Source of the DNA: JAXLWB01 sp046328715
Lineage (GTDB): Bacteria > Chloroflexota > Anaerolineae > Caldilineales > Caldilineaceae
Direction: 5' to 3'
NCBI GenBank assembly: GCA_046328715.1
Contig: JAXLWB010000079.1
Span: 1-20,531, forward strand
Length of the DNA stretch: 20,531 nucleotides
Shown here: positions 13,864 to 20,531 of the stretch, piece by piece
Layout of the letters: each line of letters starts with the position of its first letter
Numbering within the stretch: position 1 is the first letter of the stretch
Made by a program: the position numbers and the translations under genes
Notes under the pieces: model-generated
The model's database searches: none
Seen by the model: only the letters and a program-made list of their open reading frames with translations
Told to the model about the DNA's origin: nothing

Positions 13864-14175
13864 TTAATAAAAGAGCTTGTGCGCTCTTTCCAGTTTTTCG
13901 TATTCTTCTTCCTTGCGCAACATGTCCTGTTTTGGACCTTCGACATTCTTGTAGTGTCCACCAACCCAGGCCCAGGCCGCCAGAAAGAGAAAACCGGCAC
14001 TGATGAAGAAATAGGGCATCACAGAAGCTGTAAGGACACCCGGCATAAAACCAGCAGCAGCAGCGGCGATGAATTCATAGAGCTTGTACATGAAGGTCAG
14101 GCCTGCGGCTGCCACAGCAATTCCTACCACCAACACCGATAGGCTACGATTGTCACTCAACGTTTTACGTTTCAT
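13864..14175 (-). CDS. Small two-helix membrane protein of the cbb3 operon
   Basis: The protein has 103 residues with a basic N-terminus (MKRKTLSDNR) and two helices (about 12-33 and 48-70). A charged tail rich in Lys/Glu (QDMLRKEEEYEKLERAHKLFY), probably helical, completes it. There is no recognised domain. GGAGAGA precedes the ATG. It lies directly downstream of ccoO in the oxidase operon, where CcoQ-like or other accessory subunits usually sit. I therefore infer an accessory oxidase subunit or assembly factor. Sequence gives no catalytic clue. Confidence 0.7.
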   Translation of the reverse strand: MKRKTLSDNRSLSVLVVGIAVAAAGLTFMYKLYEFIAAAAAGFMPGVLTASVMPYFFISAGFLFLAAWAWVGGHYKNVEGPKQDMLRKEEEYEKLERAHKLFY

Positions 14176-14272
14176 TGCGGTTTCTCTCCGTTATACCCAT
14201 TGTGCTCTGCAACGCCACGAATTCTGGCCCGGTTGACGAGGAAGCTTCCTGGCGTTGCAACCGCAAGTGGTA

Positions 14273-14884
14273 TTACTTCTGGCCCACATTACTTCCCAAC
14301 CATTGCATATAGGCGATCATGGCCAATCCTCGCTTGTTGGGCAGTTTGCCCTCATCAAAGAACCATGTGTAGCCAGGCATGACCGAAGTCGGTGACACAG
14401 AGCGCGGATTGTAGAAGTGAGCTGCGTGCCAATCGTTCGAGCGGTAGCCCGATCCTTCACGAGCCAGATCGGGGCCGACACGACGGGTACCCATCAACTG
14501 GGGTTTCATCAGCTCATTCTGCTGTTCGGCGGCAGTCGAAACTGGACCAAAGCGCACATCTTCATTCGACACAGGTCGAACTTGCTGGGAATGGCAATGC
14601 CAACAGGCTTCGCCAATGTAAGTGTTGCGCGCCAACAACAGTGCTTCTTTGTAATTTTCCGATGTTGGACCACCGGGATAGTATTTTTCAAACTGCTCTG
14701 GGTATTGAGTCGCCAGAGCGGTGAAATAGGGACTGACATCTTTGGCGATCTCGTCAATGCTGGTGTAGGGCAGATCGCTTATTGCATTGACGGTCACCAC
14801 GCCTGAGACAAAAAAGGCGAAGACAAAGAAGCCAATTCCTGCAACCAAGAAGATAAAATGGAATTTCTCAATGGTTCGTCCCAT
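14273..14884 (-). CDS. ccoO: cbb3-type cytochrome c oxidase subunit II, monohaem cytochrome CcoO
   Basis: The protein has 203 residues from the ATG at 14884, preceded by GAGGAG. A longer frame to 15019 is rejected because it adds 45 non-family residues overlapping the end of ccoN. A membrane anchor (about 10-30) is followed by a cytochrome c domain. The c-type haem motif CWHCH is at 94-98, in the conserved context GEACWHCHSQQVRPV. RRVGPDLAREG, DWHAAHFYNPRSVSP and the Met169 axial ligand in SVMPGYTWF follow. CcoO passes electrons from CcoP to the CcoN core. It lies 91 bases after ccoN. All functional residues are present; the protein is the usual CcoO length. Confidence 0.94.
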   Translation of the reverse strand: MGRTIEKFHFIFLVAGIGFFVFAFFVSGVVTVNAISDLPYTSIDEIAKDVSPYFTALATQYPEQFEKYYPGGPTSENYKEALLLARNTYIGEACWHCHSQQVRPVSNEDVRFGPVSTAAEQQNELMKPQLMGTRRVGPDLAREGSGYRSNDWHAAHFYNPRSVSPTSVMPGYTWFFDEGKLPNKRGLAMIAYMQWLGSNVGQK

Positions 14885-14975
14885 TTGGTTATTCTCCTCA
14901 TTCGTTGTGCTTGGTTTGCAATCAAGTATTTCGAAACACAAGATTGGTTTGACTGCAAAGTGCACAACATTTCGC

Positions 14976-16436
14976 TTATGACGCAGCCACCGGAAGCGGT
15001 CCGCGCAGTTCCTGAACAAATTCAGATTCCGGTGTACGGGCAGTCATGTACATGTTGTAGACAAAGAGCACATAGCCCAACAGAATCAAAATGCCAGTGG
15101 CAGTGCGGAACGTCCACATCAAACGCACGGATTGCAAAGAAACTTCCCAAGGGGCCAAACCGCGCCACAGGAAGCCTTCAACCAAGCCAGCGGCTGTCAA
15201 AGCGACAAACATAGAGGCCAGGCCAATCGTAGACATCCAGAAGCTTGCCTCATGCAGCGTGGGTGACCACCATCTCGACTTGCCACAGACACGCGGCCAG
15301 AGATCAACGGTGATGCCGGTCATCCAGAAGCCAAAGGTGCCGAGCATGATCAGGTGCGCATGGCCCACAACCCAGTCGGTGAAGTGAACGAACTCTTGCG
15401 CCCACAGTTGCACATGCATCGAGCATTGGATGCATGTAATAACATAGAAGACCATGCCTGTGTAGAACCAGCGAATGGGCATGTTCTTGACCGGTGCAGT
15501 CTCGCGCCCGCGCAAGGTCATAAAGAAGTTGATGAAAACCGTAACGACCATGATCTCAATTGCCACGGTCGAAACGACAGCGCCATATTGAGCAAACATG
15601 GGAATCGTGCTGTAGATAAAGTGATGGACACCTTGCAGCGGATAGAAGAAGGCCAATCCCCAGAAGCCAAGCAACGAAACCGCATGGCTCCAAATCGGTC
15701 GTTTCAGCAACGATGGGACGAAGAAGTACATCAGTCCCCAGCCCCATGGGGTGATCAACAAGCCGACCAGATCGTGAATGTAGAGGCCAACAAAGGTAGC
15801 GCCACCAGCACCAGGAATAAACTCGGGCAGATAGTTGCCCATGGCATAGACAAAAATCACCCAAATGAAGGCAACCGTGAAGTACCACAGGCTGACATAC
15901 ATGGGATTCTTGCTGCCATACTGAAAGATCGGCACGAGGAATTGAATTGCGATCAGGATCAGCCCGACCATGACCAATTCATCAATTGGGAAGAGCCAGG
16001 TGCCGTTGGCAGCAAACATGCTCGGCGTTTCACCCCATTCCACAGCTTGGGCATGTCCAGCGAGCAACCCTACCACGGCCCACAGCACAATAAAGAGGTA
16101 GACCCAAAAGATCAGCCAACCCAAGAGGTCACTCAACACTTTGCGCATGGTGAGCCGTGGAACAGCCCAATACAGTGCGCCCAAAAAGACATTGAGTAGG
16201 AAGCCATAAGCCACGCCGCTGGTGTGCACCAAACGCACGCGCCCTGGAGAAAGAAACTCAATGCCAGGAAATGGATACATATTCGTCAATTGCAACGAAT
16301 AGAATACGCCCATCAACATGCCAACCAGGGCGAACACAAAACCTACTGTGATGTGCGCTCTGACCAAGCCAATGTTGATAAGCCCTTCTGACGACACTAC
16401 TTTCCGGGGCACAGCCGGTATAGCACTTGCTGTCAT
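14976..16436 (-). CDS. ccoN: cbb3-type cytochrome c oxidase catalytic subunit I, CcoN
   Basis: The 486-residue C-family haem-copper oxidase subunit has about 12 helices. The haem b ligand His71 (LVHTSGVAYGFLLN), CuB ligand His221 (YIHDLVGLL), Tyr265 (the cbb3 His-Tyr crosslink position on helix VII) and CuB His271/His272 (GVHHFIYS) are present. His359 and His361 (DWVVGHAHLIMLG) ligate high- and low-spin haem. The presence of the tyrosine and the adjacent ccoO supports O2 reduction rather than NO reduction. Unusual: the segment corresponding to the conserved STFEGPMMS is TCIQCSMHV, so the Glu near haem b3 is Gln337. AGAGGAG precedes the start, 15 bases after the dihaem cytochrome gene. Confidence 0.94.
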   Translation of the reverse strand: MTASAIPAVPRKVVSSEGLINIGLVRAHITVGFVFALVGMLMGVFYSLQLTNMYPFPGIEFLSPGRVRLVHTSGVAYGFLLNVFLGALYWAVPRLTMRKVLSDLLGWLIFWVYLFIVLWAVVGLLAGHAQAVEWGETPSMFAANGTWLFPIDELVMVGLILIAIQFLVPIFQYGSKNPMYVSLWYFTVAFIWVIFVYAMGNYLPEFIPGAGGATFVGLYIHDLVGLLITPWGWGLMYFFVPSLLKRPIWSHAVSLLGFWGLAFFYPLQGVHHFIYSTIPMFAQYGAVVSTVAIEIMVVTVFINFFMTLRGRETAPVKNMPIRWFYTGMVFYVITCIQCSMHVQLWAQEFVHFTDWVVGHAHLIMLGTFGFWMTGITVDLWPRVCGKSRWWSPTLHEASFWMSTIGLASMFVALTAAGLVEGFLWRGLAPWEVSLQSVRLMWTFRTATGILILLGYVLFVYNMYMTARTPESEFVQELRGPLPVAAS

Positions 16437-16451
16437 GGTTTACTCCTCTAA

Positions 16452-17201
16452 TTATTTCTGTTGAGACAAGAATTGTGCTAACGCGTCGATTTGCTCTGCT
16501 TTTAGACGCTGGCTAAAATTCTGCGGCATCACATTCGATGGACAAGGGCCAGCGGGACAGTTCTCGGCGATCACGGCATTCGGTTCCATAATCGACTGTT
16601 TGATTTCATCCACAGTACGACGACCGCCCACTTGGGTCAGGTTCGGGCCGACACCGCCAATCGATTTCAGCGCATCGAGTTGATGACAGGCATTGCAGCC
16701 AGAGTTGACAAAAAGCTCTTCTCCAGTTGTGCCATCAATCGGTGGTGCGCTAGCGACTTCACCTACTCCCGTGGCTGCGGTTTCCGTCCAACCGCCCTCC
16801 CGGAAACTCTTGATGTACGAGCGCACATCAGCGACTTCCTGCTCTGAGAGTAGTGGGAACGCTGGCATGGCCGAGCCAGGCAAACCATTGCGGATGGTCG
16901 TCGTTAGGCTGGCATCCGTCGGTAAAGGTCCTGGTTCACCATTGTGGAAAAACTTGAAGTTCCCATTGACGAAATTGCGAGGCTTGATCACCAGCATCTC
17001 TGCAGCCGTACCATTGCCATCGCCATTGACACCGTGACAGCCAACACAGTACACGTTGTAGACACGCTGTCCGCTGCTGACCGAGGCTTGTGCGACGGAA
17101 ACGTCAATGTATCCGCGCAAAACATCGGGCAAAAATGTGGCGATTGAGAATACTGCGACGATCAGGAAGCCTGCTCCCCAAGTAAATATCCTTGAGACCA
17201 T
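16452..17201 (-). CDS. Membrane-anchored dihaem cytochrome c (CcoP-like, subunit III role)
   Basis: The protein has 249 residues from the ATG at 17201, which is preceded by AAGGAGG; an ATG 27 bases upstream is less likely. One N-terminal helix (about 8-30) is followed by two cytochrome c domains. Haem 1 is at CVGCH (52-56) with Met112 (GSAMPAF) as probable axial ligand. Haem 2 is at CNACH (169-173) with Met225 (SNVMPQNF). Between them a Cys215/Cys220 pair in NCPAGPCPS may form a disulfide next to the second haem. Classical CcoP carries the same two haem domains on a longer FixP_N anchor. Sitting directly before ccoN, it most likely feeds electrons to CcoO/CcoN. Confidence 0.88.
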   Translation of the reverse strand: MVSRIFTWGAGFLIVAVFSIATFLPDVLRGYIDVSVAQASVSSGQRVYNVYCVGCHGVNGDGNGTAAEMLVIKPRNFVNGNFKFFHNGEPGPLPTDASLTTTIRNGLPGSAMPAFPLLSEQEVADVRSYIKSFREGGWTETAATGVGEVASAPPIDGTTGEELFVNSGCNACHQLDALKSIGGVGPNLTQVGGRRTVDEIKQSIMEPNAVIAENCPAGPCPSNVMPQNFSQRLKAEQIDALAQFLSQQK

Positions 17202-17279
17202 ACAACCTCCTTGTGCTACTTTTAGCAACTACCCAGACACACAATCGTCGTCCTCTGGAAAGGCTAGGTGCATCAACAT

Positions 17280-17313
17280 TCGCCTTTGGACGGCCCCTTT
17301 CCCAAAGAGGCGA
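17280..17313. other. Possible hairpin between the two cytochrome genes
   Basis: TCGCCTTTGG (17280-17289) pairs with CCAAAGAGGCGA (17302-17313) with a two-base bulge. It lies in the 215-base gap between the monohaem and dihaem cytochrome genes. No T-run follows on the minus strand, so it is not a clear terminator. Confidence 0.35.
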
Positions 17314-17416
17314 TCGGCTGGATAGTTACCGTTTTGATATTGCCAAACATTGACCTGCGCAATACATATATATTCACACAGGAAATGTTGGTTTCGTGGT
17401 GGATCGAGTGATGTGC

Positions 17417-17857
17417 TTATTGGCGAGTCAACAAAAATGCAACAAGATCGTTAATGTCTTGTTCGCTGAGGTCTTTGGCATAGTTTTGGTACATCACCCC
17501 TGCGACATAGCCTTCTGAAACATTCGCATTTGGTTCCTTAATCGATTGGCGCAAATACTCTTCAGCGGACATTCCTGGTACACGTGTTGCAGCTTCTTTA
17601 CCAATGGTCGCATGTGAGGGTCCAACGATCTTTACGCCAGGTTCCAACGAGTGACAGGTAGAACAACTAGGAGCATTTGCACTGCCAAGAGTTGGCTGTT
17701 TGTAGAGTTGTTCACCATGTATGGCATCACCTACAGGCTTTGGGGTTGCTGTTGCTGGAACAGGTGTAGCAGTTGGCTCTTCGTCACTCCCTCCGCAGGC
17801 AGCAAGAAACAAGGCAAGCACCAAAATGGTTGCCAGTATGAATGTAAAACGTTTCAT
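17417..17857 (-). CDS. Monohaem cytochrome c lipoprotein
   Basis: The protein has 146 residues. A lipoprotein signal ends at FLAACGGS (Cys21), and a Thr/Ala/Pro linker (28-41, PTATPVPATATPKP) follows. One cytochrome c domain has CSTCH (65-69) and probable axial Met122 in AGVMYQNY. The C-terminal helix motif DINDLVAFLLTRQ is usual for class I cytochromes. It is anchored outside the membrane and would shuttle electrons between the bc-type or alternative complex and the cbb3 oxidase. AGAGGAAGAA precedes the ATG. It is the first gene after a 725-base gap, so the ccoNO operon may start here. The linker style is typical of Chloroflexota lipoproteins. Confidence 0.92.
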   Translation of the reverse strand: MKRFTFILATILVLALFLAACGGSDEEPTATPVPATATPKPVGDAIHGEQLYKQPTLGSANAPSCSTCHSLEPGVKIVGPSHATIGKEAATRVPGMSAEEYLRQSIKEPNANVSEGYVAGVMYQNYAKDLSEQDINDLVAFLLTRQ

Positions 17858-18283
17858 TTCTTCCTCTTATGAATTTGTTTTGCTTAATATCAAAGGCAGG
17901 AGGTGAGATCAAACGAAGTTTTCAACAAAAAGATACCTTGTAGGATACTACTGCCTGCGATGTCGATTAAGCTTTGGGTTTATTAACTTATTAAAAGCGT
18001 GGGCTGTTTGTTAATGGATAAGCATCATATACTTTTTGCAGATCATTGTCAAAAATTTCACAATGTCATTAGAGAAATATAATAAATTGATGAGAAAAAG
18101 ATTAATTAGGAATCTGGATAACAGTAAATTGAATGTTATAATGCGGTTACCAAAAAACAGGCCACCTTCTTAGTACCCAGCTTATCTCTCTGTTTCTTGA
18201 TTTCCAGGCTTATAAAAGGCCTTGGCAACATGGCGATCAAGCACATGCATCATCCTTATTACTTTTGGGCAAAATAAGTGGGT

Positions 18284-18331
18284 AGTAAAACAGATAGACA
18301 GTAAAACGGATACGCAGCAAAACAGATAGAC
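18284..18331. repeat. Three 16-bp imperfect tandem repeats
   Basis: The units are AGTAAAACAGATAGAC (18284-18299), AGTAAAACGGATACGC (18300-18315) and AGCAAAACAGATAGAC (18316-18331). They differ at only a few positions. Shorter AGTA, CAG and GATAG blocks recur to about 18430. The array may be iteron-like protein sites or a slippage-prone minisatellite. Confidence 0.6.
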
Positions 18332-18349
18332 CGTAGGTTAGTAAACCAG

Positions 18350-18388
18350 CTGGCCAGTAGGCCAGTAATTAGCTAGCCTACTGGCCAG
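18350..18388. repeat. Perfect 13-bp inverted repeat with 13-base loop
   Basis: CTGGCCAGTAGGC (18350-18362) is inverted at 18376-18388 around CAGTAATTAGCTA. It directly follows the tandem repeats. A near-copy of CCAGTAGGCCAGTAAT occurs at 10205-10220, so this may belong to a dispersed repeat family. Confidence 0.6.
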
Positions 18389-18582
18389 GAAAACAGCCAG
18401 ATAGTAAAGGCAGTAGATCAGTACCACAGTTTGTACGGATTTACTGTTCCACAATCAAACGATTCTCCACGCAATCTACTAACAAGACAGAACAGAGCAG
18501 GAGGGCACATTCAGTGGGTAGACACACCTGGGTATCGTGGAGCGCAGATCAAAGCGAATGGGCCGACATTTTAGAAATCAGG

Positions 18583-19236
18583 CTATTTGCGCAAGAGGTG
18601 GGTCAGATCGGCAAGGATGAGGTCACGGCCTAGCTCATAGGGGAAAATTAGCCGCCAAGTTCCCTCTTGGTCGACTACAGCCACAGAAGCGGTATGATCG
18701 ACAAGATAGCCAGATTCTACGCTACCTGCATGTTTTGTGTAGGTAATATTGAATGCGGCGGCGGCTTTAGCAATCTGATCGTCTGAGCCAGTGAAACCGA
18801 TAAAGGATGGATCAAAATGAGCGAGGTACTCTTTTAACTTTTCCTGAGTATCGCGCTGCGGATCAACTGTCACCATGAGCACTTGAATGGAGTCCCGCTC
18901 ATCCGGTGTCAATTGACGGAGTACACCTGCTAGTTTAGCCAACGTGGTAGGGCAAACATCGGGGCAAAAGGTATAACCAAAGTAGATCAGCGTGACCCGA
19001 TTGCGAAATTCATGCAATGCCATGGGTTTGCCTGTAGTCGCTGTCAATGCAAAATCCACACCCGTTACAGGTGGCTCTACAAGTCGTCCATTAAAACTCG
19101 ACAACGAGATCAATGGATAACCCAGGACCCAACGAATCGCTATTACGCCAATTCCGAGCACAATCACGATCAGCAGCGTGCGTGATCGGTTCTTGGGTCG
19201 TTGTAATTGAGTTGGGGCATCGGAATCCGAAATCAT
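18583..19236 (-). CDS. Sco1/SenC/PrrC-family copper chaperone
   Basis: The protein has 217 residues with a short cytoplasmic tail, one membrane anchor (about 19-40) and a thioredoxin-fold Sco domain outside. The copper-binding motif is intact: Cys91-x3-Cys95 in YFGYTFCPDVCPTTL and distal His181 in YLVDHTASVAV. The VTVDPQRDT block is also typical. Sco proteins deliver copper to, or reduce thiols of, cytochrome oxidases. With PCu(A)C at the other end of the locus and ccoNO between, it most likely serves the cbb3 enzyme or another oxidase. It is separated by 725 bases from the next gene, so it is probably its own transcript. No strong ribosome binding site is visible upstream. Confidence 0.92.
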   Translation of the reverse strand: MISDSDAPTQLQRPKNRSRTLLIVIVLGIGVIAIRWVLGYPLISLSSFNGRLVEPPVTGVDFALTATTGKPMALHEFRNRVTLIYFGYTFCPDVCPTTLAKLAGVLRQLTPDERDSIQVLMVTVDPQRDTQEKLKEYLAHFDPSFIGFTGSDDQIAKAAAAFNITYTKHAGSVESGYLVDHTASVAVVDQEGTWRLIFPYELGRDLILADLTHLLRK

Positions 19237-19312
19237 AAACGTTACAGATGAGTTTGAATGTGTTCAATGCCAGTATAGACGTTAAAAAGACCCCTACGCA
19301 AGAAACACTGCT

Positions 19313-19424
19313 ATTACGTTAAGAGTTATCGTAGGTGCGTGCTTTTAGCCGCACGAGGCGGGTCATACCGAGAACGTACCTTTTTGTAACCGCACCTACG
19401 ATAACCCCAAATGCTTAACTTAAT
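19313..19424. repeat. Long imperfect inverted repeat (possible MITE-like element)
   Basis: GTTATCGTAGGTGCG (19325-19339) pairs perfectly with 19391-19405. Outside it, ATTACGTTAAG (19313-19323) pairs with CTTAACTTAAT (19414-19424) in 10 of 11 positions. The roughly 112-bp unit has no ORF. It lies in the 281-base gap between sco and the terminal gene and looks like a small non-autonomous element. CCCTACGCAA occurs at 19292 and again at 19486, on either side. Confidence 0.55.
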
Positions 19425-19517
19425 GGCATTGAGCGCAAGAAACCGATCCGAGAAAACATGCTCCAAAACCGCACCAGGTGATTGGCCCTACGCAAAACGA
19501 ACACTTCGCCAGTGCCG

Positions 19518-20426
19518 TCAACTTCCCGCCACAAACCAGCGCAGGGCATAGCGGGCCTGGCTACGTTGAAAGGTGAGTGTGTAGGGATCGCAAAGCCAGC
19601 GCGCCACGTGTCCATCTGTCCGTGCCATCAGCCAGCCAAAGTCCCAGTTGCGGCTGGCATAGTGCAGGGGAATGGCTGGACGCACCCGCACCAGCGGATG
19701 GGTGCCAGTCATAAAGAGCTTCTGCTCCGTGTAGTAGTAACACGACCCAGCATGGATAAAGACCTCATGGTCAAGCACATCTTGCCCGGCGGGAATCAAG
19801 TCGGCGCACAGCCCGCGGATCCCCACTTTGACCGGCATGCCCTGGCCAAAGGCGTCGGCCAGATCGGTTACAGAGCCGGATAACAGACTACCATCGGCAG
19901 CATGGGCCAGCACCTCTTGCCAGCACTCATTGACCAAAAAGTGGTAACTGTCAAAATCATAGACGAAGTTGCTGCTGGGCGCATTGGTGGCGGCATCCCA
20001 ACCGTCGTGCTGATGATAGCGCGGCATAGCGCTATGGTCGTCAAGAGCTGCCGGGCCAGGTTCACCCAGGACAGGGGAGCCATCCAGATAGGGTCGGGCG
20101 ATCGCCTGTTGACCATCCTGGTTGTACAGAAAGAAAGACATAGAGGGCCGCGGACCAAAGCCCACCGGGAGTTCCACTGGCATGCGCAGGGTCATAAAAG
20201 CCGCCGACCAACGATCCTCGATCAGGTAGGTCTCGCGAAACTCGGCAACCTCACGCACCAATTCCGTGCTGGCTGAGGCAGTGTCAATATGCTCGTTGTG
20301 GCGGAATTCGGTGCCAATGCGCAGATCGGCACCGCGCCGAATGGCAGCGTTCAGTGCCTCGAAGCTACCCGCTCGGATCGAACGGTCGGCATTCAGGGTG
20401 AGCGGGTTATGGATCGTGCGGTGCAT
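19518..20426 (-). CDS. Uncharacterised protein, family not recognised
   Basis: The protein has 302 residues from the ATG at 20426, preceded by AAAGGAAATCAC. An ATG at 20462 adds 12 residues without a ribosome binding site and is less likely. It is predicted soluble and cytoplasmic, with no signal peptide or membrane helix. It is rich in His, Asp and aromatic residues, for example SAMPRYHQHDGWDAATNA and FVYDFDSYHFLVNECWQE. Later segments include VFIHAGSCYYYTEQKLFMTGTHPLVRVRPA and the basic C-terminus. The many His/Asp/Glu could bind metal, but I see no known motif, so no function is assigned. It stands alone after the repeat element and is not obviously part of the oxidase locus. Confidence 0.75.
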   Translation of the reverse strand: MHRTIHNPLTLNADRSIRAGSFEALNAAIRRGADLRIGTEFRHNEHIDTASASTELVREVAEFRETYLIEDRWSAAFMTLRMPVELPVGFGPRPSMSFFLYNQDGQQAIARPYLDGSPVLGEPGPAALDDHSAMPRYHQHDGWDAATNAPSSNFVYDFDSYHFLVNECWQEVLAHAADGSLLSGSVTDLADAFGQGMPVKVGIRGLCADLIPAGQDVLDHEVFIHAGSCYYYTEQKLFMTGTHPLVRVRPAIPLHYASRNWDFGWLMARTDGHVARWLCDPYTLTFQRSQARYALRWFVAGS

Positions 20427-20463
20427 GTGATTTCCTTTGACATAGTGACACCGTTTGGGCATG

Positions 20464-20496
20464 ACCCGGTGACTTCGACAGGCTCAGTCACCGGGT
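20464..20496. repeat. 11-bp inverted repeat, dispersed-palindrome type
   Basis: ACCCGGTGACT (20464-20474) is inverted at 20486-20496 around TCGACAGGCTC. The sequence CTTCGACAGGCTCAGT inside it resembles a palindromic repeat seen widely in bacterial intergenic DNA. It lies 37 bases upstream of the uncharacterised gene and may continue past the window's end. Confidence 0.55.
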
Positions 20497-20531
20497 TATA
20501 TGTTCCAGCGGCTAGGGTTAATCCCCGGTGC

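Larger units (their letters stand above)
17858..18582. other. 725-base AT-rich intergenic region without a gene
   Basis: No credible coding frame was found on either strand. The part 17990-18150 is very AT-rich and includes CATTGT...ACAATG near 18044. The part 18284-18430 is a cluster of short direct and inverted repeats (separate entries). The promoter of the cytochrome/ccoNO operon should lie near 17860-17960; only weak -35/-10 candidates are visible and no FNR-type TTGAT-N4-ATCAA box was found. Confidence 0.6.

Noticed and set aside
14885..15019. Upstream extension of ccoO
   Set aside because: The extra 45 residues overlap the end of ccoN and are not family-like; GAGGAG just before the ATG at 14884 marks the real start.
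15354..16199. 281-residue open frame on the plus strand across ccoN
   Set aside because: It is antisense to a fully conserved CcoN with all ligands present, and its translation is low in hydrophobic residues and unlike any family.
18284..18430. CRISPR array
   Set aside because: The units are short, directly adjacent and imperfect, with no unique spacers and no cas genes.
17858..18582. FNR/ANR box for oxygen-dependent control of the oxidase
   Set aside because: A TTGAT-N4-ATCAA pattern was looked for upstream of the cytochrome gene and not found.

Overview
The window looks like a chromosomal segment of a heterotrophic, respiring bacterium, most likely a member of the Chloroflexota. This assignment is an inference. 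It rests on the overall gene style, on a lipoprotein cytochrome with a Thr/Ala/Pro linker (TATPVPATATP) typical of that phylum, on a cbb3-type oxidase locus whose subunits are partly split, and on the many palindromic intergenic repeats. No rRNA, tRNA, CRISPR array, transposase or phage gene was seen.

Left part, 1-5373: molybdenum handling. A minus-strand operon (Mop molbindin, TrmO/TsaA-like methyltransferase, FmdE-like protein running off the left edge) is divergent from a plus-strand type-2 malate/lactate dehydrogenase gene. A PadR-family regulator follows, with a near-consensus promoter overlapped by a palindrome. Next come modA and modB of a molybdate ABC transporter. ModA carries an extra C-terminal domain resembling the molybdopterin-binding domain of the sulfite-oxidase family, and no modC is present in the window.

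Centre and right, 5378-19236: a long minus-strand locus for a cbb3-type (C-family) haem-copper oxidase and its copper and assembly factors. In transcription order it holds: Sco; a 725-bp AT-rich, repeat-bearing gap; a monohaem cytochrome c lipoprotein; a dihaem cytochrome c; CcoN; CcoO; two small membrane proteins (one resembling the N-terminal anchor of CcoP); a SafE/DsbD-like membrane protein; the CcoI-type copper P-type ATPase; a MerE-like fusion protein; two small membrane proteins of unknown function; a CcoG/NapH-like polyferredoxin; a formylglycine-generating-enzyme-like protein without the catalytic cysteines; a four-helix membrane protein; and a PCu(A)C copper chaperone. Sco and PCu(A)C would supply copper to the oxidase on the outside, CcoI exports copper for CuB, and the cytochromes feed electrons to CcoN. 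The unknown genes sit inside this arrangement and are the best candidates for undescribed oxidase-assembly factors.

Far right, 19237-20531: an inverted-repeat element, one minus-strand protein of unrecognised family, and a short palindrome at the edge. At least six intergenic inverted repeats are scattered through the window. They look like non-autonomous repeat elements or regulatory hairpins rather than classical terminators.
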